Assembly (NCBI GenBank): GCA_023078685.1
Contig: JALGAS010000002.1
Location: forward strand, 7,254,001 to 7,318,000
Source of the DNA: Neopestalotiopsis rosae
Taxonomy: Eukaryota > Ascomycota > Sordariomycetes > Amphisphaeriales > Sporocadaceae
Length of the DNA: 64,000 bases
Direction: 5' to 3'
In this document: in pieces, positions 33,155 through 43,554 of the stretch
Layout of the letters: every line of letters starts with the position of its first letter
Position numbering within the stretch: the first letter of the stretch is position 1
Notes under the pieces: model-generated
Databases searched by the model: none
Seen by the model: only the letters and a program-made list of their open reading frames with translations
Told to the model about the DNA's origin: nothing
Program-made: the position numbers and the translations under genes

Positions 33155-34916
33155 ATGACAGAGCAGCGCTCCCAGAGCACCCAGAACGGTGTCAATGCCC
33201 TGCAGCCGTCGAAAAGGGCCCTGCGAAACATCTCTCATGATGAACGTGGTCTTGATGATGATCTAGAGGGCATTCCTTACTATGATCCTATTGAGCACCC
33301 CGATGGTCTTATCGATATCTCAGGATCGTCGAACGAGGGCATGCGGGACTTTCTTCAGGATTATTGCGAATCATATGCAGAGGATGAGCTTCAACTTGAC
33401 CAGGGCAAGTTTTTCTGCAATGTTTGGTGCTATTCACTGCTAATACGGTGCCTTAGTTCTCAAGTATACGCAAGTGGCTGGCCCTGAAGGTGAGTGGCCT
33501 TGTAAATCATGCACTTGACCAAGGGATCAAATATTAATTGATGGTAGAATTGAACAATGTGATGGCCGGATTTTTCAACGAATGGTTCAACCCTCATTTT
33601 GAAGTTAAGCCTACTGATATCATGACTACAAATGGCGTATCCACACTTCTCGACAGCATCGCTTTCAATATTTGCGACCCCGGCGAGGGGATTCTCGTCC
33701 CAGTGCCGACATACTCTCAGTTTCAGCGCGACTTCTCAGACCGCGCTGATGTCCGCCTAGTTCCTGTCCCGATGGCCGACTATCATCTGCAGTTTCATTG
33801 CGATCATTCGAAGGACTTCATACTGGCGCTTGAGAAGGCGTACAAAAGTGCTCTACGCGAAGGCATTCGTGTCAAGGCACTTTTGATATGCAATCCATGC
33901 AATCCTCTAGGACGATGTTATCCGAAAGAAACTTTGATCGAGATTGCACGATTCTGCGGCCGTCGAAACTTGCATCTTGTCTCCGACGAAATTTACGCTC
34001 TTTCTTGTTTCAAGCATGAGTCACACACTGTCGTCGACTTTACATCAGTCTTATGCATACCGGATGATCCCACACGTGGCGTCGTTGCTGAGAACATTCA
34101 TTGTCTCTATGGTGTTAGCAAAGACTGGGCCATGGGCGGCATAAGACTTGGCTTTCTGGTCAGCCGCAACGAGGCACTGTGGAAGGCGTGCCGACGATTA
34201 GCGTAAGCATATTTGTCGAGCCTCTGTTAACAGAGTCGAGAAAGCTGATCAATCACATACAGACTCTTTTCGTGGGTCACTCATTTTTCGACGCAATTCT
34301 GGATCGACTTCATGAAGAACAAGGATGCTGTTCGACAATACGTCTCCTTGAACCAGGCTAGACTCAAAGAGAAGAGCACGAATGTGTCAAGCCTGATGAA
34401 GATGTACGGCATACCGCATCTGGAAGCAAACGCTGGTCTCTTCTTGTGGTTGGACCTCAGCAATTGGCTTGAATATTTTCCTGGCACTGATCAAGATGGT
34501 AATGAGGGAGAAACTAGAGAGATCCAGCTCACTAGACACTTAATCAAGCACAGAGTGCATATGAGCATGGGAAAGGTCAGTATTCGAGTCTTCATTGATA
34601 AAATCGCCATTGACAAGTGTTGTAGGAATGTTTGTCTCCAGATCCAGGCATGTACAGATTTGTTTTTACAAGCCCAGGAAAAGAAGCTTTCCTTGCTGTG
34701 GAACGCATTTCTGCAGGTCTGAAAGCACTAGAGTCTGGTGAAAGATCGCTCAAATGCATGGAAACCAACAGCAGTTGTGGTGCAAGCACAGACTGGGAGA
34801 TGGATGAGAAGAGTGACGGTGAGCTGCATCAACCAATCAGGTCCAAGGGTTCCAGAAAACTCGTTGGAAAGCAGTTCTGGATGCGTCTTTTATCTTGCGA
34901 TACCCAAAAGTGTTAG
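33155..34916 (+). CDS. ACC-synthase-like class I/II PLP aminotransferase (paralog 2)
   Basis: Five exons (33155-33404, 33457-33489, 33548-34202, 34263-34575, 34626-34916) encode 513 residues. PLP-fold motifs are intact: NPCNPLG at about 210, SDEIY with Asp241, and Schiff-base Lys286 in GVSKDWAMGG. It is clearly homologous to the gene at 13.5 kb. Three introns coincide in position and phase; this copy has one more, before the ELNNVMAGFF segment. Intron 1 starts with GC instead of GT (G|GCAAGT), and no GT donor nearby gives the conserved protein. The C-terminal tail of about 60 residues is poorly conserved. Both paralogs keep all visible cofactor residues, so both should be enzymes, with unknown substrates. 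Confidence 0.88.
33405..33456 (+). other. GC-AG intron in PLP enzyme 2
   Basis: This 52-nt intron starts GCAAGT and ends TTAG. Splicing here restores the family order ...VLKY...GPE, aligned with VLSY...GPK of the paralog, whose matching intron starts GTGAGA. Confidence 0.8.
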
Positions 34917-35089
34917 CCTTTCGAGCGAGACATTCAACTCTTTTACATTTAAATGAAGCATCTATACAATCTCATATCTATACTTGATCGACTCCAAACA
35001 TTTCTGAATTTGCTGCAATTTATTTTTCGGCGACTGCAACTAGTCCGTGGATTATTATTCACTATATTGGATCACTCGAGATGAACCAT

Positions 35090-36487
35090 TCAGTGGCTCT
35101 GGCCACAACCAGCGCATTCAGCCCGTTCGATCATGTTCCAGCCCACCAAGTCATCTAACGATGGAGGCCAGAATGAGTCATCTGGGGACTTGACTAACTT
35201 TGCCCCTTGCCAAACGAACTTGATGTTCTTCGGATCAGCGAACAAACCGACGCATTCAAGCGGGTTCCCATCTAGAGCGATCAAATCGGCATCCCATCCC
35301 ACTTTTATCTGTCCCTTTTTGGGCGCTTGCGGACCCAGCGTCTCGGCTGCGGTGGCAGTAGCAGCTTCAAAGGCTGCTAATGGCGACATTCCTGCCTTTG
35401 TGACAGCCCAGAGCAGCTCGTGCCCGTTCTTTCCGTGGGAGATCTCCTCAGTCACGTTAGAACTGCAGATGTCTGTGCCCAAGGCGATCCGTACACCTGA
35501 TCTTACTGCAAGCCTGTAGGCCTCCAGATGTTGGGTCGATACAGCTACCATCTTGGCAGCGGTTTGCGGAGGCATCTTGTCCAATCTCCGTAGGCCGGCC
35601 TCGATAATGTGGCGAGTAGCCACGAGTATACAGTCGTGCTGCTTCATAAGAGAAGCGACCTCTTCATCTAGATAGCTCCCATGCTCGATAGTAAGAGCAC
35701 CAGCTTTCACTGCCGCAATAATTCCAGCTTTGCCATGCGCATGCGCTGCAACGGCGCGACCTTGCAATCTAGCTTCGTCCATAATAGCGTTAAGCTCGGC
35801 GTCTGAGTACTGTCGATGCTGCGGATTGTCCGAAGTTGACATTACACCTCCCGTTGTGACGACCTTGATGCAAGAGGCGCCACGTCTGATTTGCTGCCGC
35901 ACCGCCCGACGACATTCGTCCGCGCCGTCTGCTATCACGAGACTGCTGGTGCCCGGCCACGGCTTTGTATGGTGCACGCCCTGAGTGGCGTAGACCCAGT
36001 CCAGAGGGAGAGTCGTGGCGTCGCTGCTGCCACCGGTAATACCAATGCATCCTCCGGACCCGAAGACGTTGGGACCCAAAAGCAATCCTGCCTGGACAGC
36101 TACATGGGCCTCGATGGCAAACGACCCTACGTCGCGCACGCTTGTGAAGCCCGCCATCAGAGTGTCGTGAAACCCGCGGGCAATGGCGGCCCCGCAAGTC
36201 GCCGGATGTGTCTGAATCATGCTCGGAAAGTCGACCTTTGTCACACCTACAAAGTGCGTGTGGCAGTCCCAGAGGCCAGGTAATAGGTAGCCGACTTGGA
36301 TGCGAGGCGCATTGGCCAATCGTCGTGGCAATGCATGCTGCTCTCCCACGTATGTGATTGTTTTGTTCGTTGTCGAGATGCCCACTACAGCATGTGGTAT
36401 TGGTTGCCCACGACCCGGGATAAGTAATTTGGCATGAATTACAATCTCGCTGCCGTTGGCTTCCGCTCCTAGATTTGACACGTGCAT
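35090..36487 (-). CDS. Binuclear metal amidohydrolase, ochratoxinase/Xaa-dipeptidase type
   Basis: This single exon encodes 465 residues. All metal-site residues of the amidohydrolase superfamily subtype with a carboxylated lysine are present: His76 and His78 in DCHTHF, Lys208 in IKVVTTGG, His249 in AAHAHG, His269 in TIEHG and Asp339 in LGTD. The spacing Lys-41-His-20-His-70-Asp fits fungal ochratoxinase and bacterial prolidase-like relatives, which cleave amide bonds of N-acyl amino acids or dipeptides. No signal peptide is visible, so the enzyme should be cytosolic, unlike secreted ochratoxinase. It follows the second PLP-enzyme gene, tail-to-tail, and could finish breakdown of imported peptides. 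The exact substrate is unknown. Confidence 0.87.
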   Translation of the reverse strand: MHVSNLGAEANGSEIVIHAKLLIPGRGQPIPHAVVGISTTNKTITYVGEQHALPRRLANAPRIQVGYLLPGLWDCHTHFVGVTKVDFPSMIQTHPATCGAAIARGFHDTLMAGFTSVRDVGSFAIEAHVAVQAGLLLGPNVFGSGGCIGITGGSSDATTLPLDWVYATQGVHHTKPWPGTSSLVIADGADECRRAVRQQIRRGASCIKVVTTGGVMSTSDNPQHRQYSDAELNAIMDEARLQGRAVAAHAHGKAGIIAAVKAGALTIEHGSYLDEEVASLMKQHDCILVATRHIIEAGLRRLDKMPPQTAAKMVAVSTQHLEAYRLAVRSGVRIALGTDICSSNVTEEISHGKNGHELLWAVTKAGMSPLAAFEAATATAAETLGPQAPKKGQIKVGWDADLIALDGNPLECVGLFADPKNIKFVWQGAKLVKSPDDSFWPPSLDDLVGWNMIERAECAGCGQSH

Positions 36488-36797
36488 GACAATGAATATT
36501 GCGCAGGAAATCGCAACGAAATGTGGTAACCAAATTCACTTTTTTGTTTTCTAAGGTAACTTCTTGTGAACATCTACCTCATTGGCTGATTTTGTCTTTT
36601 AAGAAGGACTTATAATGAAGCACTGAGCTAGTCCTGTACCGAGTCAAACTCGTTCAAAATTACCGAATGCGGTAATGGATTGCCCTGTGTCGTTGGTCTG
36701 GCGGAGCCCTTTTAGCACCAAGGTGAAGAAGAATGAGGCGCCGGCAACATGCGAAATTTCGCAGCAGTTCATGCTGATCAAATCTGTAAGGGCAAGC
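36488..36797. other. Promoter side of the amidohydrolase; no other feature
   Basis: This 310-bp spacer lies between the amidohydrolase start and the 3' end of the F-box-like gene. Confidence 0.5.
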
Positions 36798-37640
36798 TCA
36801 TTGCGGAACATTATCTGGGGGAGGACTCCGCTGACCCCGCCAACGGATTTGCATGTCGTCTATTTTGCCATATGCTAGTGGAGGCGATGATGCACTGTCG
36901 ACCGGCTCTAGAAATATGTTGTAAATGACTAATTCTCGAAGGTGGAAAAGAGATGCAGGAGTCAGCGGTCTCATATCGATGTTGGTCCTGTTTCGCCAAT
37001 GATGTTTCGCATGAAATGGCAATAACAGAGTCTGTAAAAACAGCCTGCATCTCCGGAATCCAGCAGACGTCCTGTCAGCCCAGTCCGAGTACGTATCGAA
37101 CTTGGCCTGCAAATGGCGTAGCTCTGGTAGGACGAACAACAGAACAGCAGCCAAGTCTTCTTCAAATTGACCAGAGGTTTCGAGTCCTTCAGCGACCAGT
37201 ATATCTGAGCCGCCGACGCCTGGAGCTATGTCACTCTTGCCAACAAGCGCAAGAACCCCTCTCAAGCAATGGTCATAATAATATCGTTCTTCATCCATCG
37301 GAGGTACTTCCTCATCACCGAGCTCCGCATCGATACCAAGCGACGAATTGATCTCAAGACTGAGGCTGTTGACAAGTCTCCTAGTTTGAAGATTGGACAA
37401 TATGGGAGAGACAAATAATCGGACGTCGCCATTAAACAAGCGCACGTGGGCGTAGAGCAGAGGCGTCGCGATAGCCCGAAAATGTTTGTCCACACGGCAT
37501 AGCGCAGCTAGCGTTCTTCGATTGGCACAATACTCCGCGACGGGAAGGTCAAAGGCAACAACATATTCTTGACCGCAAGCAGTCGACTTTTGACCAAAAT
37601 GGTGGAAAATGGCATCTAGGATCTCTCGAGGCAGGGACAT
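36798..37640 (-). CDS. F-box-like protein
   Basis: The frame gives 280 residues from an ATG at 37640. The N-terminus SLPREILDAIFHHFG fits an F-box start, and the following region (ALCRVDKHFRAIATPLLYAHVRL) fits the second part of an F-box motif. F-box proteins recruit substrates to SCF ubiquitin ligases through Skp1. Downstream there are leucine-rich segments but no clear LRR array. An upstream extension of 17 codons lacks an ATG and was excluded. The protein is shorter than many fungal F-box/LRR proteins, so a truncated C-terminus is possible. No partner can be named. Confidence 0.65.
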   Translation of the reverse strand: MSLPREILDAIFHHFGQKSTACGQEYVVAFDLPVAEYCANRRTLAALCRVDKHFRAIATPLLYAHVRLFNGDVRLFVSPILSNLQTRRLVNSLSLEINSSLGIDAELGDEEVPPMDEERYYYDHCLRGVLALVGKSDIAPGVGGSDILVAEGLETSGQFEEDLAAVLLFVLPELRHLQAKFDTYSDWADRTSAGFRRCRLFLQTLLLPFHAKHHWRNRTNIDMRPLTPASLFHLRELVIYNIFLEPVDSASSPPLAYGKIDDMQIRWRGQRSPPPDNVPQ

Positions 37641-38101
37641 GATGAAGGTTACAAGCAAAGAAAGCAAAAGAGCACAAATGTTGGTGCTCAATAACCACTC
37701 GCGTTATGTTCCCCTCAGTTCAGGACTTCAGGCAGCAATCAATGCACAAGACGATACCTATACACCTGCCTGCAAATCCAAAGAATGCCAGATCAATAAC
37801 AAGCTTCAGATTGCATCATACTTTCCTATTCCAATTTCAAGAATGCAGCATTGCTTGACAAATTCTGAGGTTAGATTATTCAATACATTCGTAGATTTCC
37901 GTAGAGCAAGTTAGTGCCATGTGCGCCAAATTATAGCGCGCACTTATCCCCATTATATCTAATGCTCCCGTATTTATTATCCCACATCTCTATACCTTCC
38001 GTCTATGATCATCCAATAACTCCAGCCAGCAATCAATAAATCTTATATATGTCAGAGTAGAAATTGCTTCACACCGTTCTCCGAAGATTCGTAGTTCCAA
38101 A
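37641..38101. other. Intergenic, AT-rich, no gene seen
   Basis: This 461-bp region lies upstream of the F-box-like gene and downstream of the PDR transporter. AT-rich stretches occur at 37960-38050. No feature was recognised. Confidence 0.5.
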
Positions 38102-41100
38102 TCACACCGTCTTCACCTTTTTGCCTTTTGGTACACGAGCCAACCAATAGAAGCCAATGGCCGCGAGGATGTTGAACACGCAGTAGGCCAGCACAAACCC
38201 AAAGTCGCGCCATCGATTGGCAAAGTCGACATTGAGACTTGCAAGGAACGAATTCGTAGACTGGATAGGACAGTATTGGCAAGACTGTTCTGACAACCCA
38301 GTGATCAGATAGCCGCCGGCGTTCTCCAGGTAGCTGGCCATGTAGTCCGCACAGGTGGAGTTGTCGGGGGCGCTGAAGGTCAAGACTTCGTTAGCTGCAC
38401 ACTGTACCTCGGAGTTTCCAAGCGCGTTGCCCATGAATCCTTCCACAACATAGGTGAATGGATTGACGCGGTACATGAAGATCCAAAAGCGCGGCAATGT
38501 GTCGGGCCCTGCCAAGATACTGATGCGATTATTAGCAAGAGTCGAGCGTTACCGAAAATTGTCTTGTCAACTCACCCGCAGAACAGGAACATCATGATGA
38601 AGAACAAATTTGCAATCGCTCCAGCCACGTCTGCTGACTCCAAGCCTGCAATGATCATGTTTGCAAAAGTGCTGGTGAACATGAAGAATGCCCAAACGTG
38701 GAGGAACGCAGTGATGCCGCGAGAGTCGACCGAGTCGGTGAAGTAGGCGTTGCGGTAAAGACCGATTGGGAAGTACCAACAAACAAAGCAGAGAATGGCC
38801 ATCAACTACAAATCGTTAGTTCACAGATTTTGGAAGAAAGATAAAAAAGATCAAGGGAAAGCTTACCGTGTTGTACGCCATCTCCACAAAGATATTGGAC
38901 AGCAGAAAGGCTTTCCATGAATATGCCTTTGAAGGGCGCTCTCGTGCCTCGTATAGCGTTCGCTGAGAAACAAACACTGGAAGGATCTGCTCCAACACTT
39001 GACCAAAAATTGTCAAGAAGACGAATACACCAAACATTTGATTCTGGAGCCCACGTTGCGTGTTCTCTGCATTCATGAAGGTGAGGCCAATGAACAGAGC
39101 CTAGAATCATGTTAGCTGACAGAGACTTTGACACCAAAAGATATATCGCAGTAAAGTCAATTTGCGTCACTTACTGCACCGACCGAGAGAGCCGTCTTTG
39201 AATAGATGTAGCCAGGGCTCCTCCAATATTGTTGAAACACACGCTTGCCAGTCTGGAATAGTTGCGTCTGGAAAGAGGCGGCAAACTCAACCTGGCCCTC
39301 AGTCTCAGACGCTGTGGCTGTCTGGGCTGCATTTGAGCTTAACCGCGACAGTTCCGCTTGGACGGCTTCGTACTCGGCGGATGTTCGCCAAACCGACGGC
39401 CAGTCGATATCTGTTACTGCTCCAGGCGCAGCTCCAATGACTTGAAGCATGTATTCTGCGGGGTTAGTCTCTTTGGAACAAGGATTGGCACCATTCCGCT
39501 GAAAGTAGTCGAGGAGGACTTTTGAGTTCTTTCCAATTTCGCCAAAATACACAGTCTTGCCGCCCTTTGCGAGAAGTAGCAGTCGATCGAATCTCTGGAA
39601 TAACATTGCTGAAGGTTGGTGGATCGTGCAAAGAATTGCTTGTCCGTTGTCCCTGAGCTTCTCCATGAGGCTGCAAATTGACCACGAGGTCTGGCTGTCA
39701 AGTCCAGAAGTCGGCTCGTCGAGGAACAAGAGAAGCTGCGGTCGGGCTGCGAGCTCGACGCCAATCGTCAATCGCTTCCTTTGTTCCACATTGAGTCCCT
39801 GACCTGGAACACCAACTAAAGCATCAGAGTACTCTTCCATACCCAAAAGACTGATGACAGTATCCACGTATGCCAGTTTCTCCTCTCGAGTATAGTTCGA
39901 TGGCTGTCTCAGGATGGCGCTAAAGTTGAGAGCTTCTCTGACAGTAGACGTATGAAGATGTATGTCTTGCTGTTGCACGTAGCCGGTCTTGCGTTGGAAT
40001 GAGGTATCGCGCAACTTATCGTTGACTCTCATGTCTCCAGAAACGACGCCCATAGTCACGCGATCCGCTAACACATCGAGTAAGGTCGTTTTACCAGCAC
40101 CAGAAACTCCCTGGATCATGTTAATATCAATGGTGATTGAATGAACGGATAAGTGTTGACTTACCATTAGTGCCGTCAAAGTCCCTGGCTTGACCCAACC
40201 GTCGACATGATCTAGAATTCTGCGATTGTCGTTCTTAATCTTGACGTCGTAACAAATATTACTCCAGTGGAATACCGATGTTTGCTGTTCAATCTTTTCA
40301 TTGTCAGAAGACTGTGTCGCGTAGTCCCGTGGCACTGGCGAAGTGGCTTGTGTCTCTACATCATAGATATTTGGCCGTTGACCCTTGCGGAGTGTTCTCC
40401 TCAGGAACACCAAGATTTCGCCTTTTGATCGCTCAGAAGCAATGTATTCCGTGGCGAGCAGATGAAGTGCCATGAAGGCTATCATGAATGCGACGAGTAT
40501 GCCAAAGTTTCTCCATTTGTGAGCGGATTGGTAACCGTAGGAGCTTAGGAGATACGCAGCACCATCGACGAAATTTTCGCCGGGTGAAGCTCCAACCGTC
40601 TGACACACACGATTATCCGGAGACAAGTCTGTATAGCCAAGCCCAGACGGCACAAAGTGAGCACACGAAAAGTTTCGCCCGACAAATTCGTTGACAAAGA
40701 CGCTTTCCAATCCGTAGTACACTGGGTTCAACCAACGGATCCAACCCAGCCATGGCTTCATATATACTGGTGGTACGGCAAACCCAGTATACAATGCAAT
40801 CGCCAAAAGAATGATCGACGCCGGTGCTAGAGCCTGGGCAACAGATTTGGTGACGGACCCAATGAGACGGAACATCATTGACATGGTAAGCGTAATGGTG
40901 AAAGAGAATAACAGGAAGAAGAAGAATGCTCCTGCTTCACGACGGAGATTCGTCATAAAGTAGAGTGTCGTGTTCAGTAGGATGGCGTTGATGATCTTGT
41001 AAGGAAGGTCGGCAATCATGGCCGACAGAGCTTCGGCACTAGGGTGATAGAAGGCGTACCGTGAGTGTTTCTCCACAATTCTGCGTTTGTCGTACAAGGT

Positions 41101-42824
41101 CATAATTTCGAGGATGCTTCCGAAGGCGTTTAAAAGGATTACCATGAACAGTAAAAGTGTGCGTTTGAAGAAACTAGAAGTATCGGCCGGGAGGTTGTAG
41201 AAAATACTGGCTGTGATAAGAGCCTCGAAAACGTTGCTTATAAGCATTGTCAAGGTAACAGAAGGATCCGTCCGGAATAAAGTCCAGCTGCGCCAAAGTG
41301 TCAAGGTAAATTGTTCCCAGTATGATATCAGGTAAGGCGACAACGGCCGCTGGTGGTGAGATTGATCCAATCGACGAGCATCCAGGAAGTTTTGGAAGTG
41401 ATCACCATCAAAGGGGTGATCAGCCAAGTAAGAATCGACTTCCCCGATCAACTGCGCGCGCGCAAGACTAGACTTCCATGCGTTGGCGAAATCTTCCGAA
41501 TTGCGCGGTGTCTTTCCCTCCCATCCCGGCCGAATCACTCTTTCTGTAGAATTGGTCATCGAGGTCAAAAAGTCAGCAGTGGTCTGTTGTGCAGGGCGCT
41601 CGAATCCCAGCCCCTCAAAGTAGTCTGATGCCTCGCTGGCCTTTCCAAAGTATATCTGGCGGCCTTCGTAAAGAACCAATACCTTGTCAAATAGCTGCCA
41701 AGAAGTCAGTCAACAGCTGCAATAATTGATTGTCCTTGTTGTCAACTTACATCATAGGCGGATTGCGGCGCCTGGTAGATAGCCACACAAGATGAACATC
41801 CTATGACGTCCGCCTGTGTTCTCAAGGTGCGGCAAAATTCGATGGCATTGGCACTGTCCAGTCCACGGGTGCTATTGTCCCAGCATTGCATCGGAGCGAA
41901 GCTCAGTGCGGCCTCTGCGATGGTGACCCGCTTCCTCTCGCCGCCACTTACACCCCTCACAAAGTCGTTGCCCACACGCGTGTTGCGGGTGTGAGAGATG
42001 CCAAACAAAGCCATAGTAACATCTCGCATGTGAAGGGCGAATTCATGCCGCGAAACACCATCTGGCAGTGTTTCCGGACATCTGGCTCTGGCTGCGAGGT
42101 ATAGAGTATCGCCGACAGTGAGATGTGCAAAGTGGTCGTCTACTTCGGCAGTGTAGATGGACTCTCCACGGAAGGCTGTCTTCATCTGGTCTGGTCTGAT
42201 GCCTTGGTAATTGACAACGGAGTCGTTCGAAACGTGAAAGCCATGAGTCTCTCCCGAAATTGCGCGAAGAAACGTAGAACAGCCGGAGCCTGGAGGACCA
42301 AGCACCGCAAGCATCTCGCCGCTGCACAAAACACCTTCGAGATCCTGAAGAATATCAATGCGACGCTTCCTTGGGCGGATAACATTCTGAACCATGCCGT
42401 ATGCCTCGATGTATATGTTTCCCACACTCTTTTGGAAGTCGGTCGTAGAGCCAAAACCGAAGGTGTTGAGATTCTTGAAAGCCACACCGGTCGTCCGAAG
42501 AGCCTTTCCTTCAGATGCGCGAACTCTGACACCATAAAAAGCTTTGGCCCATGTTCTTGCATCGAAGTTTTGACCGTTTGGATCGAGCTTGCTGTCAACA
42601 GCTATGGGGAATAATGCCGAGCCCTCAATCTGTGACTGATTCGTATACCGCCGGGCAAGCTCCATGATTTCAACATTCATCCGAGCCTGGTGTTCATCGA
42701 TGGAATAATCGTTGCCGTCAGATAGAGTCAGGCTTCCGCCTCCGGTTGAATTGCCACTGCTTGATGATGGAGTGTCGTGCATATTGGAAGCTCGAACTTC
42801 CTCCGTGCCCGGATCCGATTCCAT
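38102..42824 (-). CDS. PDR/ABCG-type ABC transporter
   Basis: Six exons (42824-41751, 41694-40165, 40110-39175, 39100-38867, 38805-38576, 38519-38102) encode 1473 residues in the reverse (NBD-TMD)2 order of fungal PDR pumps. The first ATP site has the usual degenerate Walker [10 protein letters not shown] (Cys182 in place of Lys), signature VSGGERKR and [11 protein letters not shown]. The second site has Walker [10 protein letters not shown] (from 869), a variant signature LNVEQRKR and [12 protein letters not shown]. Two membrane domains each carry about six helices; the second has a Cys-rich extracellular loop. Such pumps sit in the plasma membrane and export hydrophobic drugs or metabolites. 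The start at 42824 was preferred over an upstream in-frame extension with no family similarity. It is divergent from the Zn2Cys6 gene at 43.6 kb. Confidence 0.94.
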
Positions 42825-43061
42825 ATTGCCAGCAAAACAAGTTAAGAAAGAAGTAGGTGGAAATCGCAGGTGATTGGATTTACGTGGGTGATCAAGCAAG
42901 GATTTGTAGCTAGAAGCGATATCAGGACATTCATCATTATATACTTCTTTGCTGGAGGACTTTTGGATATGTATATACATGAAAAGTCGTCGTATGTAAT
43001 CATCAACCGCCAAAGCCATATGCAGAGAATAATCCCATACTCAATAGCATCGCACTTATCG

Positions 43062-43081
43062 CAGGTCTTGGCAAAGTCCGA
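43062..43081 (+). promoter_or_regulatory. Candidate operator, copy A
   Basis: The sequence is CAGGTCTTGGCAAAGTCCGA. It is identical over 20 bp to copy B and contains CCG/CGG triplets at one end, as expected for zinc-cluster targets. It lies 238 bp upstream of the PDR start. Confidence 0.6.
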
Positions 43082-43399
43082 AATCATACTAACGGTACGC
43101 GCACAGATTATAGAGGACGGCAATGGGACAATGTGGAGAGCCAGTCGTGATTTAGCATGCTTTGGCGTGGTCTTCAGGGCGACGGGATCTGGTTTGCACG
43201 CCCAATTTTGCCAAGCCATGTTAGCTGGATCGCCTTGATGAGCCCGCCAAGCTTCCAGGGCTCCCAGGGCGGTACCTAGCGATCTAATGAAGAATAAAGT
43301 TATGGGTTGCTTTAGGCACGCTATGGCACGGTACTCGCTGGATTCATACTTCTGCCAGCCCCAGACACAGCTAATTAGGCCCTTGGCGCTTCGCAGATT

Positions 43400-43419
43400 C
43401 AGGTCTTGGCAAAGTCCGA
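43400..43419 (+). promoter_or_regulatory. Candidate operator, copy B
   Basis: The 20 bp are identical to copy A and in the same orientation, but the flanking bases differ. It lies 136 bp upstream of the regulator start. Confidence 0.6.
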
Positions 43420-43554
43420 CGATAATTGACCATTTGCAACTTCGCCCCTCAAAACCACGATGTGTTTCTCTATTCGGTGGTTCAAGCGACGTACCATACT
43501 TGGAAACCCACAAGGGACCTGAAGCATCTGCGAACCTCCGAAGAAACCATTACA

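Larger units (their letters stand above)
42825..43554. promoter_or_regulatory. Divergent promoter, PDR pump / Zn2Cys6 regulator 2
   Basis: The 730 bp between the two start codons hold two exact copies of a 20-bp element (43062-43081 and 43400-43419). A related element lies upstream of the P450 gene. This suggests that a common factor acts on all three genes. Confidence 0.65.
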
